From NCBI GenBank assembly GCA_019009955.1, contig CM032228.1, positions 254,225,001 to 254,289,000 of the forward strand: a stretch of 64,000 bases of DNA, read 5' to 3'. The notes under the pieces were generated by a model. That model had not been told where the DNA came from. It made no database searches and saw nothing but the letters and a program-made list of their open reading frames with translations. Source of the DNA: Riptortus pedestris (Eukaryota > Arthropoda > Insecta > Hemiptera > Alydidae). The position numbers and the translations under genes are program-made. Positions 35,128 through 45,204 of this stretch are shown here, piece by piece. Position 1 is the stretch's first letter, and each line of letters begins with the position of its first letter.

Positions 35128-35450
35128 TCTAGCATATTTTCCTTATGGGAAATCAGCTATTGAGGTCCCACTGATGACGCGATTTTCGAAGTTTTTCTTC
35201 AAATGTCCATCGATCCTACTTGGCAGATGACGAAAATGAGGTCCATTCAAAACTGTATATATATATCGGACTCTAGTGGGTGGGGGGAGGATACAGAGGA
35301 AGAATTTTGAAAATTCGAAATATCTTCATTATTGTACGTCAGATCGAAAAAGTGTACGAAATCAATGTTATTGCAAATTTCATTTTCTGTAAATGTTGTT
35401 ATGTACATATTTTCTCTATTATCAATATTAACTGAGATTTTATAGTTTAG
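35128..35450 (-). mobile_element. TAH family, reverse copy, 5' part missing
   Basis: Tail TAGCATATTTTCCTTATGGG, CAGCTATTGAGGTCCC, TGTCCATCGATCCTACTTGGC, GACGAAAATGAGGTCC, a very short TA tract and the core to TAACTGAGATTTTATAG. A T-rich block then interrupts it. Type ii sequence resumes at 35968-36100 (TTTTCAGCATTCATAAACCC, ATACCAAATGTTGTGTTTCG), so both may belong to one insertion. Confidence 0.7.
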
Positions 35451-35474
35451 TGTGCTTGTATGTTTGCTGAACTC

Positions 35475-35830
35475 TTTATATACTCTTTGAATATATGTAA
35501 GGTAAATATTTCATCGTTTTTTGTTTTTTTTTATTTTTTATTTATTTATTTAATATTTTTCAATCTCAATTATTTTAAATTCATTTTAGATACTTATTCC
35601 ATTTTATTCAACAATTTATATATTTTATTATATCTTGTTTAATATTTTGTTTTAGATTCGATATTATGTTTGTCAATTTGTTGAGTTGTGTTTCTATTTA
35701 TTGTTCGATTTCAATTTATTGTTCAATTTCTATTATTTGAGTTCCATTTTGTTTTCTATTTCTGTTTTGCGTTCCATTTCTGTTTTGTTTTTCCATTTCT
35801 GTTTTTGTGTTCCATTTCTTTTTTTGTGAT

Positions 35831-35894
<64 letters not shown>

Positions 35895-35965
35895 CATTTT
35901 TTAATTTTATACAGTTTTTCCCCCCCGAGCAACATCGCCACAGCTGCGAAGCTCCAAATAAATAA
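35475..35965. repeat. T-rich low-complexity block with 61-T run
   Basis: TTCCATTTCTGTTTTG-type units of about 18-20 bp repeat at 35740-35830, leading into 61 consecutive T (35834-35894). The block splits a reverse TAH copy. Frames on both strands here (poly-Phe and poly-Lys) are artefacts. Confidence 0.85.
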
Positions 35966-35967
35966 AT

Positions 35968-36100
35968 ATAGTTTTCAGCATTCATAAACCCCTCCTACTC
36001 GTGTCAGATTAACAATAACATGTTATATCGTGAACTACTTATTGTAAGCCTCAATACCAAATGTTGTGTTTCGGGAGACGTTTATTGGAGATAAATGCAA
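35968..36100 (-). mobile_element. TAH family, reverse type ii fragment
   Basis: Contains AACCCCTCCTACTCGTGTCA, TGTTATATCGTGAACTACTT and AGATAAATGCAAATTCG, the 5' module of type ii. Confidence 0.6.
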
Positions 36101-36419
36101 ATTCGTTGGGTGTTGATTTCATAAATTAAGATTTTACGTTCTTGTTTCGATGGTGTTTACTTAATGTATACCATACTCGATATTTAACTGTTTCAGCCAA
36201 CACTAAAGTCCTTGTTTAAATAAGTTAACATTTATAAAATGTTTATTTTACTTTGATTATTTGTTATTACTTATTGTTGTTTGTTATTGTAATTTGTTGT
36301 TATCTCTTCTTTATTTTACATTTGCTATTGAACATTTGAATTTTTGACTCTTGAAAAGGCAAATCACCTTTGATGTGATATCCATAAACAAGTACATCTG
36401 AATATTATCTTTATACTCT

Positions 36420-36420
<1 letters not shown>
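36101..36420. other. AT-rich spacer
   Basis: TTGTTATT-type simple repeats at 36250-36310. Nothing else recognised. Confidence 0.45.

Positions 36421-36482
<62 letters not shown>
36421..36482. repeat. (TA)n microsatellite
   Basis: About 30 TA units, not embedded in a recognisable TAH core. Confidence 0.95.
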
Positions 36483-36484
<2 letters not shown>

Positions 36485-36694
36485 ATGTTTGTGTGAGGGA
36501 GATGTATGTTGAGTGTAGAAGGAAGAGGTAGATATCTCAAGGTGAGCCCCTACTTCCTGTCCAGTCACTTCCCACCCCTACCACCTGTCGGCAATTAACA
36601 TATACACGATTTGCTCCCTACCTACGCCCTCTCACAACTTACATTTAAGGAAATCTGCTAAATGAATTAAATATATTTCCGTTAAATGTTTAAA

Positions 36695-36775
36695 CTGGTC
36701 GGCCTAAGCAGTCAGGCCGTTTAACACACTGTTCTGACTTTATGCTTTAATAACATTACTGACTCGCATAAAAAA
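36695..36775 (+). repeat. Left arm of a distant inverted repeat
   Basis: Contains TCGGCCTAAGCAGTCAGGCC, ACACTGTTCTGACTTT and TTTAATAACATTACTGACTC. The reverse complement occurs at about 38065-38150 with moderate divergence, enclosing about 1.3 kb. Confidence 0.6.
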
Positions 36776-36777
36776 CC

Positions 36778-36870
36778 TCCGTCACGCAGGGGCTGCGCAA
36801 AACTAAACAGATTTACCACGCGACGTTTTACAATAAACAAATAGTAATACTGGTAACACCGCCGTGAATA
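36778..36870 (+). mobile_element. TAH family, forward 5'-end fragment
   Basis: TCCGTCACGCAGGGGCTGCG then CAAAACTAAACAGATTTACC and ACTGGTAACACC. Confidence 0.65.
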
Positions 36871-37021
36871 TTAAAAATACAAAAGGTAATGAGAAATGTT
36901 TCAGTCGATTTTAGAAGTTTATGATGTCTACAACGGGTAACGAACGTCTGAATCGTAAACAAACAGGTCAGCCAGCCTCGCAGAGCTGATTAGAGAGATA
37001 GACATATTCTATATATATGAC

Positions 37022-37200
37022 AAGAGTAGGAGTGGGGTTTTAATGAATGCGGAAAACTATAAAATGCAAATATTTTGGAAAATATTCATGATACAGAAAA
37101 TATGCGTAGAACAGCATCTAGAGATTATTCAATTTGCAATAACATTGTTTCTATACCATTTTTCGATAAGAACGGAGATATTAAGAATTTTTAAAATTGT
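37022..37200 (+). mobile_element. TAH family, forward type ii fragment
   Basis: GAGTAGGAGTGGGGTTTTAATG, AAATGCAAATATTTTGG, ATTTTTCGATAAGAACGG. It stops inside the core. Confidence 0.55.
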
Positions 37201-37319
37201 GTTTTGTTTGGAATGGAAATGAATTAGTGTTTGGGGGAAGAGAAGGGGGGGGGGCAGTGTACTTTACTTGGTGCAATCTGTTAATGGTATTAAAAAAAAA
37301 AACATAAATTAATTTATTA

Positions 37320-38035
37320 AATATTAATTTATCCAGGTGAGGTACCTGGTAGTTCATATTGGAATGAATTGTTGAGCATATCAATATTTCTACGCAAAGT
37401 ACTTGCTTCGTACATGATTATACGAAAAAAATTATAAAACAAACGTTTCTCTAAATAACAAAGTAAACAACTTTTATTATGTGCATGTTTGCCGAAAAAC
37501 AAATAGAAAAGGAAATATGTCGAATTTTTATTTCAAGCCTCCCTTACAACCCCCACTCCTGCTCATCTCTTGAAATGTTAGTACAGCTCATGATCATGGA
37601 GGAGGTTTTAATATTAAATTACATGAGGAGTTTCGCTGAGTTCGGTTTAGTCTGTTATGCCCATTAAAATTGTTTAGTCCCGCTTTAGTTTTTAGTGTAT
37701 ATCTTGTTTATACTCTGTTATAGGACAAAAGTGATTATAACAAAAGTTACTCTAAATAAAGAGCAAACAGCTTTTGCTATTTGTATGTTTGCCGAAAAAG
37801 CAATACAAAACACAATATCGCTATTTTTAATTTCAGGTCTCCCTTATAACCCCCACTCCTGTTCGTCGAAGAGAATATTAATATAGCCTGAAGTGTAAGT
37901 GGGCTAGTATTGACACATACCCAGTTTCATAAATTTGGCTCAGCCGTTTATGCGTGAAAACTTAACAAACAAATAGACACCAAAGCTGTACATATCGTGT
38001 CTATGACATGTCAAACGAAAAAGTATCATAAAGTT
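37320..38035 (+). mobile_element. Unclassified dispersed repeat, copy A
   Basis: Shares with 41513-42045 the ordered blocks CCAGGTGAGGTACCTGG, TTTTATTATGTGCAT.TTTGCCG, CTCCCTTA.AACCCCCACTCC, GAGAATATTAA.ATAGCCT, CAGTTTCATAAA..T, GCCGTTTATGCGTGAAAA and AACAAACA.ACACCAAAG. Within each copy the TTTGCCG...AACCCCCACTCC block occurs twice. The GCCGTTT..GCGTGAAA..AACAAACA end resembles a widespread invertebrate repeat style often attributed to RTE-related or Helitron elements. Class is unproven. Confidence 0.6.
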
Positions 38036-38064
38036 CATAAATATCTCCATTATACATTCAAAGT

Positions 38065-38150
38065 TTTGATGTGACTCAGTAATGTTATTAAAAAACAAAC
38101 TCAGAACAGTGTTTGAGACGAGCTGACTTCTTAGGCCGAGCAGTTTTCGC
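38065..38150 (-). repeat. Right arm of the distant inverted repeat
   Basis: Reverse complement of 36695-36775: GACTCAGTAATGTTATTAAA, CAGAACAGTGTTTGAGAC, TTCTTAGGCCGAGCAGTTTT. Confidence 0.6.
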
Positions 38151-38572
38151 GTGGCGAACTCATCTTACGTGTTGAACCGTTTGTAAACACTCATTATGCA
38201 AGTGTGATGGCGCCTCGAGTAAGTTATTTTCTACGCGATATGCAGTTGTATTGCGACATCGATCAGCAATCAAAGAAGCCGAATGAAACACCTTAACTGC
38301 AATGGTTTATCAAGGCAGCTGCGCCAAGGTTAGTTAATGGTGGAGGCACGTGCGCAACTTTATCTCTCGGAGCTGTTTGCCTTTCGTACGAATTGCGTAA
38401 GACCCAAATCCCGTACGACTTCACTCAATGTGCTCATCTGACAAGTCACCTAACAGACAAACTCACAACGCACAATCGTACAAACTTACAAATAGCACAC
38501 GAATTATTGACGAAAGGTAGCCCATTCATTAACATAATTCTCGCAACTCTATAAACTTTTATTCAAAAAGTT
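38151..38572. other. Unassigned, balanced composition
   Basis: Higher-complexity sequence with CpGs and no ORF of note. It could be the interior of an unknown element starting at the inverted-repeat arm. Confidence 0.4.
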
Positions 38573-38574
38573 CC

Positions 38575-38710
38575 GTCACGCAGGGGCTGCGTAAACTAAG
38601 CAGATTTCCCACATGAAGTTTTACAATAGAGAAATTTCACGAGAGCCGAGCCAGTCAAGGAAACGGCCGAACTAGCTTTTGGCGGGAAAGTAACTCTCGT
38701 CCGTTAGGCT
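38575..38710 (+). mobile_element. TAH family, forward 5'-end fragment, type i
   Basis: TCCGTCACGCAGGGGCTGCG, AAACTAAGCAGATTTCCC, GGCCGAACTAGCTTTTGGCG. It breaks off before the core. Confidence 0.75.
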
Positions 38711-38944
38711 CCGAGATTAAATTAAAAACAATTCAATCTCAAAAAAACAACAAGAACACAAAACATGGACTTACCTTTAATGATAGCAGCGCTCTGAACA
38801 CTTATAACACCAACACTAAATAGTACCACAGAATATCTATTTACACTATTTACTATAGTTAGTGGAGTAATTTGAAATGAATCAAAATAATTTCTATCTC
38901 AATCACTCAGATTTTTGTAGTCCAAGAAAAAAAGGGGGGGGGTC

Positions 38945-39383
38945 AACAGAACGTATTTGTTTGTACCTCGTAAAATAAAGCTTTGTTGAAAAAAATATTT
39001 TGTATTTAACCTAATAATGAGGTGGTTCATGAGATATCAGCTTATTATTAATATGTCCCTAGTAGGAGTGGGGGTTTACTGAAAGCGGAACTCATTACAA
39101 CAAATACAAATATCTCGGTTAATACTCATTATACGAAAAGTATGTATAGAACAATATTTATAGTAAATGTAATTTGCAATAAGATTGATTCTATACACTT
39201 TTTCGATCCGACGTATAGTAACGGAGATATTTCGAATTTTCGAAAATCCTCCCCTCTAAACCCCCCCTCCCACTGGTTCGATTTCAGCCGTTAACGAACT
39301 TGATCTTTCTTTTTACATAAAACGACTAAATTTCGAGTTTCGTAACGATCAAACAAAAATTGCGACCGCTAGAGCGGTAACAG

Positions 39384-39419
<36 letters not shown>

Positions 39420-39543
39420 TTTTGAACGGACCTCATTTTCGTCATCTACTAAGTAGGATCGATGGACATTTGAAGAAAAATGTCGAAAATTCCGTCATGA
39501 GTACAACCTCAATAGTTGATTTCCCTTAAGGGAAATCTGCTAA
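38945..39543 (+). mobile_element. TAH family, forward copy, type ii, with complete 3' end
   Basis: Type ii module (GTATTTGTTTGTACCTCG, GGTTCATGAGATATCAGC, TAGTAGGAGTGGGGGTTTAC), then the core with ACCGCTAGAGCGGTAACAG, a short TA tract (39390-39415), GAACGGACCTCATTTTCGTC and tail TTCCCTTAAGGGAAATCTGC then TAAAA. Confidence 0.8.
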
Positions 39544-39597
39544 AATATAGCACACACAGACACACACACACGATTTGCCTGTCAGTATCAATTAAAA

Positions 39598-39831
39598 TTA
39601 TTATTATTATTAATTAACGACCATTTATTGCTACTATAGCGAATCGGGACGGGTTATCTACAGGTTACCGCCCTTTTCTAGCCAGAGGAGGACTAAGGAT
39701 TTAGTTTAATGAGTTCTTCACTAAATAAAGTCCTATTGCCACGCCGAATGGAACTCGCCACTCTAGGTTTACCAAGTGAGTTTAAGGCCATGGCTATAAC
39801 TCACATGGCTAACCTGAGCCACTGTACATAT
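39598..39831 (-). mobile_element. tRNA-derived SINE, minus orientation
   Basis: On the minus strand the head ACAGTGGCTCAGGTTAGCC has an A-box-like motif (TGGCTCAGG). It is followed by GGTAAACCTAGAGTGGCGAG, a B-box-like GAGTTCCATTCGG, and a body ending GGTCGTTAATTAATAATAAT with a (TAA)n tail. Similarity to the 49.8-kb copy continues past both ends (CACACACA...GTCAATATCAATTAAAA on one side, TACATATGTATTTCATGC on the other). The true unit may therefore be about 320 bp, or the SINE lies in a larger repeat. Confidence 0.65.
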
Positions 39832-39879
39832 GTATTTCATGCTTTAATAATATGTATACCCCAATATATTTTATTTGGC

Positions 39880-40147
39880 TTTTTTTTTTGTTGTCTTCTG
39901 TTTTATTTATTTTCTTTATATTTTTTTTGGTAGACATACGTGTTTGGTTAAGGCAAAGAACTCCGTTTTGGGGTGCTAGCACCTTTTTTATAATGTCCTT
40001 TAGGGATATCCAAGGGGTTAGGGACCTCCTTATTAATTGTGTATTTTATAATGTGCTATAGGTTAGGTGAATTATATTATTGGTATTAGTATTTTATTAT
40101 TCTATTTTGTGAAATGTATTTAAAACCCAAATAAAGAAGTAAAAAGT
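39880..40147. other. T-rich spacer
   Basis: No gene recognised. Confidence 0.45.
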
Positions 40148-40520
40148 ATATATATATTTGTCTGTTACCGATCTTGCGTCGCAATTATAGTTTGATCGTT
40201 ACCAAACTCGATAGTTAGTCGTTTTGCTTGAAAAGAAATATCCTCTACATTAACTTAGAGGGGGAGAATCTCCCTTATTATGAGTCGTATCGAAAAAAAG
40301 TATAGAACCAATCTTATTGCAAATATAATGTTCTATAAATGTTGTTATGTACGTTTTTTCACTATCTTCAATTTTAACCGAGATATTTGCATGTTTTAGT
40401 TTTCGACCTTCAGTAAACCCCCACTCCTACTCATGTCATATTAACAATAAGCTGTTATATTATGAAACAATTCATTTGAAGCCCAAATGTCAAGTATTGT
40501 TCTCATTAAACTTTTATGTC
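40148..40520 (-). mobile_element. TAH family, reverse type ii copy, ends missing
   Basis: TTTGTCTGTTACCGATC, GTTTGATCGTTACCAAACTC, ATCTTATTGCAAATATAATG, TTCAGTAAACCCCCACTCC and GAAACAATTCATTTGAAGCC. No tail palindrome and no GCGTGACGGAC end. Confidence 0.7.
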
Positions 40521-41085
40521 AAACAAGTCTTAAGTCTAAATAGGTTTAGGATGGTCCATTCGGATAATTATGTTGAAATATGAAAACCCAACTTTTCCTG
40601 GCTACAGTAGTTTTTTACTTTGTACACGGAAGTAATAGGAAAGAAATGTATTATCTAAAAAAAAAAAAAGAAAAAAGAACAGATAATTAATCTTAATGTT
40701 AAATACATAGGCGAAAGAAAGAAACGTTTAAGACACTACTACTTAAAATTCATTTGAGAATTTAGCAAATGTAGTACCGTGAACGAACGTTCAATGAACT
40801 CGGAACCTTGAAATAAATAAGTACTAATACTGCAAATACATTTGAAGAGTACTCATATTGTACTGGCGAGATAAAAGGTATCTTAATTACATTGTTCTCA
40901 GAAATATTGGCTAAATGCCAATGCAAGAAAAGAAGGAAAAAATAAATAAATAGAAGCGAGCTTTAAAGCAGTGTATATATGATAAAGAATAATACTTATC
41001 TTAAATGGTGATCAATAAGCGTACTATGTATTATTTATAAACGTTAGGTATACTCTTATTTACTTTTACAACGCTATAAACAAAA
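40521..41085. other. Unassigned AT-rich sequence
   Basis: No gene or repeat recognised. Confidence 0.45.
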
Positions 41086-41190
41086 AGTCCGTCACCCAGG
41101 GGCTGCGAAAATTTAGCAGTTTTCCCACGGGATGATATGAACACAACTGATCTCTTGACACCATATAATTTCTAACTATAAATCCGGCAA
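41086..41190 (+). mobile_element. TAH family, forward 5'-end fragment, type iii
   Basis: GTCCGTCACCCAGGGGCTGC then AAATTTAGCAGTTTTCCC and CACAACTGATCTC. Confidence 0.6.
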
Positions 41191-41200
41191 AAGTTTTATG

Positions 41201-41205
<5 letters not shown>

Positions 41206-41241
<36 letters not shown>
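41206..41241. repeat. (TA)n microsatellite
   Basis: About 18 TA units lying between a TAH 5' fragment and the next repeat. Confidence 0.9.
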
Positions 41242-41243
<2 letters not shown>

Positions 41244-42045
41244 TAGCTCAGATACCCGGCTTCGCCCGGGAATTCATTTGAGGCAGGATGATGATGGTAT
41301 TTTTTTGGCAAGGCTTTACTTTGCACAATATTTTGACATTTACCCTTCCCAGTGTTTAGGGTTAATACCCGTTGTTGGCATTTGTTAATAATAAAATAAT
41401 TTTTTTATGTAAGATATGCATATTGTCATATTTCCCGTTTCCTGTGCATTATGCATAGATTTAAATTATTATGGACAAAATATTATAATATATTATAATT
41501 TGAATTAATTTTTCCAGGTGAGGTACCTGGTAGTTCATATTGAAAAGAATTGTTGAGCAAATTTCTCTAAATAACAAAATTAACAACTTTTATTATGTGC
41601 ATATTTGCCGAAAGCCCAATTGGAAACGAAATATCACTATATTTAATTTCAGGCCTCCCTTATAACCCCCCTCCTCCCCGTCCCTAGAAATGTTAGTATG
41701 GCTTATTATAAGGAAGGCGTTAGTGCTCATTCACATACCGAGTTTGGTTTAGTTCGGCGACACAAGTATATATTTGCCGAAAATGCATTAGGAAACAAAA
41801 TATTCTATTTTTAATTTCAGCTCTCCCTTATAACCCCCACTCCTCTTCGTCTCAGAGAATATTAACATAGCCTAAAGTCTAAGTTAGGTTAGTAGTAATA
41901 TACATACCAAGTTTCATAAAATTCGATTCTGCCGTTTATGCGTGAAAAGGTAACAAACAAACAAAAAACAGACACCAAAGAAACAAAATGCAGTTATGGT
42001 GTCTATGACAGGTGAAACGAAACGTTATCGTGAAATTTCGCACAG
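41242..42045 (+). mobile_element. Unclassified dispersed repeat, copy B, with CCCGGCTTCGCCCGGG hairpin
   Basis: Left edge ACTAGCTCAGATACCCGG followed by CTTCGCCCGGG forms a GC hairpin. The rest matches copy A at 37.3-38.0 kb, including two TTTGCCGAAA...AACCCCC blocks and the GCCGTTTATGCGTGAAAAGG then TAACAAACAAAC end. Copy A lacks the GC hairpin edge. This may be a full-length unit about 0.8 kb long. Confidence 0.6.
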
Positions 42046-42056
42046 AGGTCACAATT

Positions 42057-42193
42057 CTATATATATATATATAATAAATATATTTATAATTTTGAACAGA
42101 CTTCATTTTCGTCATCTCCAGGGTAAATATTTCGAAAATCCCATCATGAACACAACCTCAATAGCTGATTTCCCCTAAGAGAAATCTGCTAAC
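42057..42193 (+). mobile_element. TAH family, forward 3'-end fragment
   Basis: Short TA tract, TTTTGAACAGACTTCATTTTCG, CTCAATAGCTGATTTCCCC and AAGAGAAATCTGCTAA. Confidence 0.7.
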
Positions 42194-43085
42194 AGAAAAA
42201 TGGCTTTGAATTGCTGTTCTGTTGAAAGAATTTATGCTCACACTCACGGCATGCTTTTCAGCCTTTGTGGGTCCTAAACTGATGAAATAGCTATGTGACA
42301 CTACGAATGTCAGAGGATGCCGTTTGGGCTTACAAATAAACGTCATAATTATCAAAAAAAGGTTTATTTGAACAATTTGCGTCAAATCGGAAATACTAAG
42401 TGGTGCAGAGGAGATGTACTATAAGCTGATCGGATCTAGCTTTGACAGCTGGATAGGAAGTCTCATGGAGCTATCTAACTGGAAGCCTTTGTTGGGGCCG
42501 AATATCCAGTTGGATCCGTTTGAAGTTGCCGCCAGATAGCGTGTCATTCATACCAGCTGATTCCTAATTAATTCCTCATATGATTCGGCTTGTCTCAAAC
42601 AATATGATTTGGCGAGTTGTTACTCTGCGGCGCATTATTATTAGTCTGACAGCTGAGCTAGCTACAAGGATTAGGGTTGATTTTGACTATTGATAGCTAA
42701 TTAAATTGCTCTCCGGTTGTATTTGGTCAAGGGTTGGGGGTGAGTTATAGCTATTCCAATTAGCAGGCAGGATGTTGATGCATTTTGATGACCCTCACCT
42801 GCAGTCCTGGGGCTTCTGGGTCATCGGCTGATCAATAGTGCCTGGGCAAAGGCCGGCACAACCGAAGTCGTTGCCAAGGATGGCCGGTCCCTGATTGAAA
42901 ACCAGAAGCTGTCTCAACTTTGAGAATGGAGCTCAAATCAATCGAGAGTGAAAAGCATCAATCATTTGACAAAGTACATCAGAGCTTTGCTGACAAGGGG
43001 TGTGTGAGGCTCCGATCGCCCGAATTTCACTGAAGATGCAGAACTAACTCTCCGAAAGCTGGGAAGCTGTACAAAGGTTTCAAAA
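42194..43085. other. Unassigned higher-complexity block
   Basis: The least repetitive stretch of the window by eye, with more balanced composition from about 42420. No long ORF, tRNA or recognisable domain. Candidates are diverged unique DNA or an unknown element. A fragment of TAH (TTTCCTCAAATGTCCATCCG) follows at 43088-43130. Confidence 0.4.
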
Positions 43086-43130
43086 GATTTCCTCAAATGT
43101 CCATCCGTCCTACCTAGCAGATAACGAAAT

Positions 43131-43675
43131 TGTCCGTCACGCTAGGGCTCCGTAAACTAAGCAGATTTCCCTCGTGCGCCATGTATTTGCTTTTATCTCA
43201 CAAAATAAAGCTTCAATGGGAACAATATTTTGTATTTAAGCTTGAAATAAAAAGTTTCATGATATAACAGCTTATTGTTAATATCGTATGAGTAGAAGTG
43301 GAGTTTACTGAAGGCTGAAAACTAAAATGTGTAAATATCTTCGTTAATAATCAAGATAGTGAAAATACAACAAACAATATTTATAGAAAATTTAATTTAA
43401 TTTACAAGAACTATTATATATACTTTTTCGATCCGACATATAATAACGGGGTTATTTCGAAATATCCGATTTTAGACCTTAACGAACTTTTTTACATAAA
43501 ATTTTAAATATCGAGTTTGGCAACGATCAGACAAAAATTGCGACCGCTTGAGCGTTGACAGACATACAAATATATCATTTTGAGCGAATCTCATTTTCGT
43601 CATCTCCTATGCAGGATAGGTGGACATTTGAGAAAGGTGCCGCCATAAGTACAGCCTTCCTTAAGGGAAACCTAC
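43131..43675 (+). mobile_element. TAH family, forward copy, type ii
   Basis: GTCCGTCACGCTAGGGCTCC, TTTCCCTCGTGCGCCATG, ACAGCTTATTGTTAATATCG, core and a short tail CTTCCTTAAGGGAAACCTAC. The microsatellite is reduced to ATATATC. Confidence 0.75.
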
Positions 43676-43930
43676 TACTCCGTTCAAAATTATGTATAAA
43701 CTTCCCTGTTACCGCTCTAGGGTCGCAATGTTTGTTTGATCGTTACCAAACTCGATATATAACTGTTCCATGCAAAACTAAAGGTCAAGTTCGTTAATGG
43801 CTCAAATCCGACGAGTAGGATGGGTGGCTTAAACCCCCACTTTTAGTCGTCGCTGTTTAAAAATAAGAGAATATATCATGAAACGTCTTATCCCAAGCAT
43901 AAATGCAAGTATTGTTTTCAATGGGCTTTT
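43676..43930 (-). mobile_element. TAH family, reverse copy tail-to-tail with the previous one
   Basis: CCGTTCAAAATTATGTATAA, CCCTGTTACCGCTCTAGG, GTTTGATCGTTACCAAACTC, then ACCCCCACTTTTAGTCG and ATGAAACGTCTTATCCC. It starts immediately after the forward copy's tail, making a large imperfect palindrome. Confidence 0.7.
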
Positions 43931-43984
43931 ATTATGTGAGATGCACGCAAATAGAAGTATATATATATATGTGTGTGTGTGTGT

Positions 43985-44327
43985 GTAAAACTAAAGATCA
44001 AGTCAATGGCTGAAATCCGTCGAATGGGAGGGGGGAGTTTAGAGTGGGGAAATTTTGAAAATTGTTATTATCTCCGTTATATGCATCAGATCGAAAAAGT
44101 GTATAGAACTAATCTTATTGCAAATGTAATGTTCTTTGCATTTTTTTAGCTTTCGTCCTTCAGTAAACCCCCACTCCTACTCATGTCATATTAACAATAC
44201 GTTGTTATATTATGAATAACTTTATTTGAAGCATAAATGCCAAATGTTGTTCTCATTGAACTTTAACATTTTGATATAAACGCAAATACGTGACGCTCAT
44301 AGGAATTCCCCTGCGTGATGGACTTTT
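43985..44327 (-). mobile_element. TAH family, reverse type ii fragment
   Basis: AATGGCTGAAATCCGTCG, GATCGAAAAAGTGTATAG, AGTAAACCCCCACTCCTAC and terminus CCCCTGCGTGATGGAC. Confidence 0.7.
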
Positions 44328-44737
44328 CCAAAACGGAGTTTGAAGTTTGACATATTTCTAGGGCCTTCAGTCGGTATTCTTGGTGGGAGCTCTTGGATTC
44401 CTCCAAATTACATATATGTATAGACAGTATACGAGAGAGGGGAGAGAGAGCATCAAAGCTAAGGAGGACAAGATGATATGAAGAGTGGAGCGATAAAGAA
44501 TATATAAAAAGAAAGGGAAAATGGGGTCAGGGCGATATAACGAGAAAAGGATGAGGTGCCGGGATGCAGCAAGGCAACTTCAAAGCAATCCGACACCATT
44601 TCCAGATGATCGCGAATTATTATTTTGGATTATTCTCCAAAGTGCAGCAGAAGTACAGACGAGGGACCTAAATCAAGGGATTCCTAATCGATCTATGCCC
44701 CAGAATGGAGTAGTCGCCAAAGCGCATAATAATAAAC
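44328..44737. other. Unassigned, purine-rich, with an 81-codon ORF
   Basis: The plus ORF 44521-44766 encodes a basic, Gln- and Asn-rich peptide with no recognised domain, and its end runs into a TAH fragment. I do not call it a gene. Confidence 0.35.
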
Positions 44738-44855
44738 AATCCGTCAAGAAGGAGCTGCGTCAATGAAGCATATTTCCCACCTGTTGAAGTCACAAGCTGC
44801 TCATCTCATCTCAGAATATATTCTCTATTTCCAATGTGGGCCGTCTAGTAAATAA
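44738..44855 (+). mobile_element. TAH family, forward 5'-end fragment, type iii
   Basis: ATCCGTCAAGAAGGAGCTGCG, given by its key parts, then TATTTCCCACC and CTCATCTCATCTCAGAATAT. Confidence 0.55.
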
Positions 44856-44857
44856 AA

Positions 44858-45035
44858 GTCCGTCAGGCCGGGTCTGCGTAAACTAAGCAGATTTCCCACG
44901 AGAAGTTATACAATATAGAAATCTCCATACGAGAGTCGAAAAGTTACGGCAATGGCCGAACTAGCTTTTGGCGGGAAACTCACTCGTCCTTTATCGGCCC
45001 ACTTTTAATAAAATGCAAATATCTCGGTTATCCAT
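44858..45035 (+). mobile_element. TAH family, forward type i fragment
   Basis: GTCCGTCAGGCCGGGTCTGC, AAACTAAGCAGATTTCCC, CCGAACTAGCTTTTGGCGGG, ATGCAAATATCTCGGTTA. It ends abruptly in the core. Confidence 0.75.
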
Positions 45036-45204
45036 TTTTGAGGTGCTGGATGGTGAAGGAATTATTATCTCAGGTATGAAAAAACGCCTCGTTCCTTCAC
45101 TATTCTTTATTCGTTGTGACAGAGCGCTTTCAGAGCATACGCTCCATCATCAGTGCCCTCTTCACAATGATGTGACAGGAACCAAGGATTCCCTGTGTAT
45201 CCAC
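45036..45204 (-). mobile_element. Insert between opposed TAH halves, with hammerhead-like core
   Basis: On the minus strand CACTGATGATGGAGCGTATG then CTCTGAAAGCGCTC contains CTGATGA and GAAA (45128-45153). They flank a stem II able to pair GGAGC with GCTCT around a GTAT loop. AATAAAGAATAG follows about 20 nt further. This is the two-strand core of a minimal hammerhead, as found in Penelope-like elements and their derivatives. No convincing stem III or UH cleavage site is visible. Confidence 0.4.

Noticed and set aside
37330..37350. Splice acceptor/donor pair CCAG|GTGAGG
   Set aside because: It is part of a palindromic motif (CCAGGTGAGGTACCTGG) inside a dispersed repeat also present at 41.5 kb, with a weak pyrimidine tract.
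44521..44766. 81-codon ORF as a small gene
   Set aside because: No recognised domain, and its 3' end runs into a TAH fragment. Length is within chance expectation.
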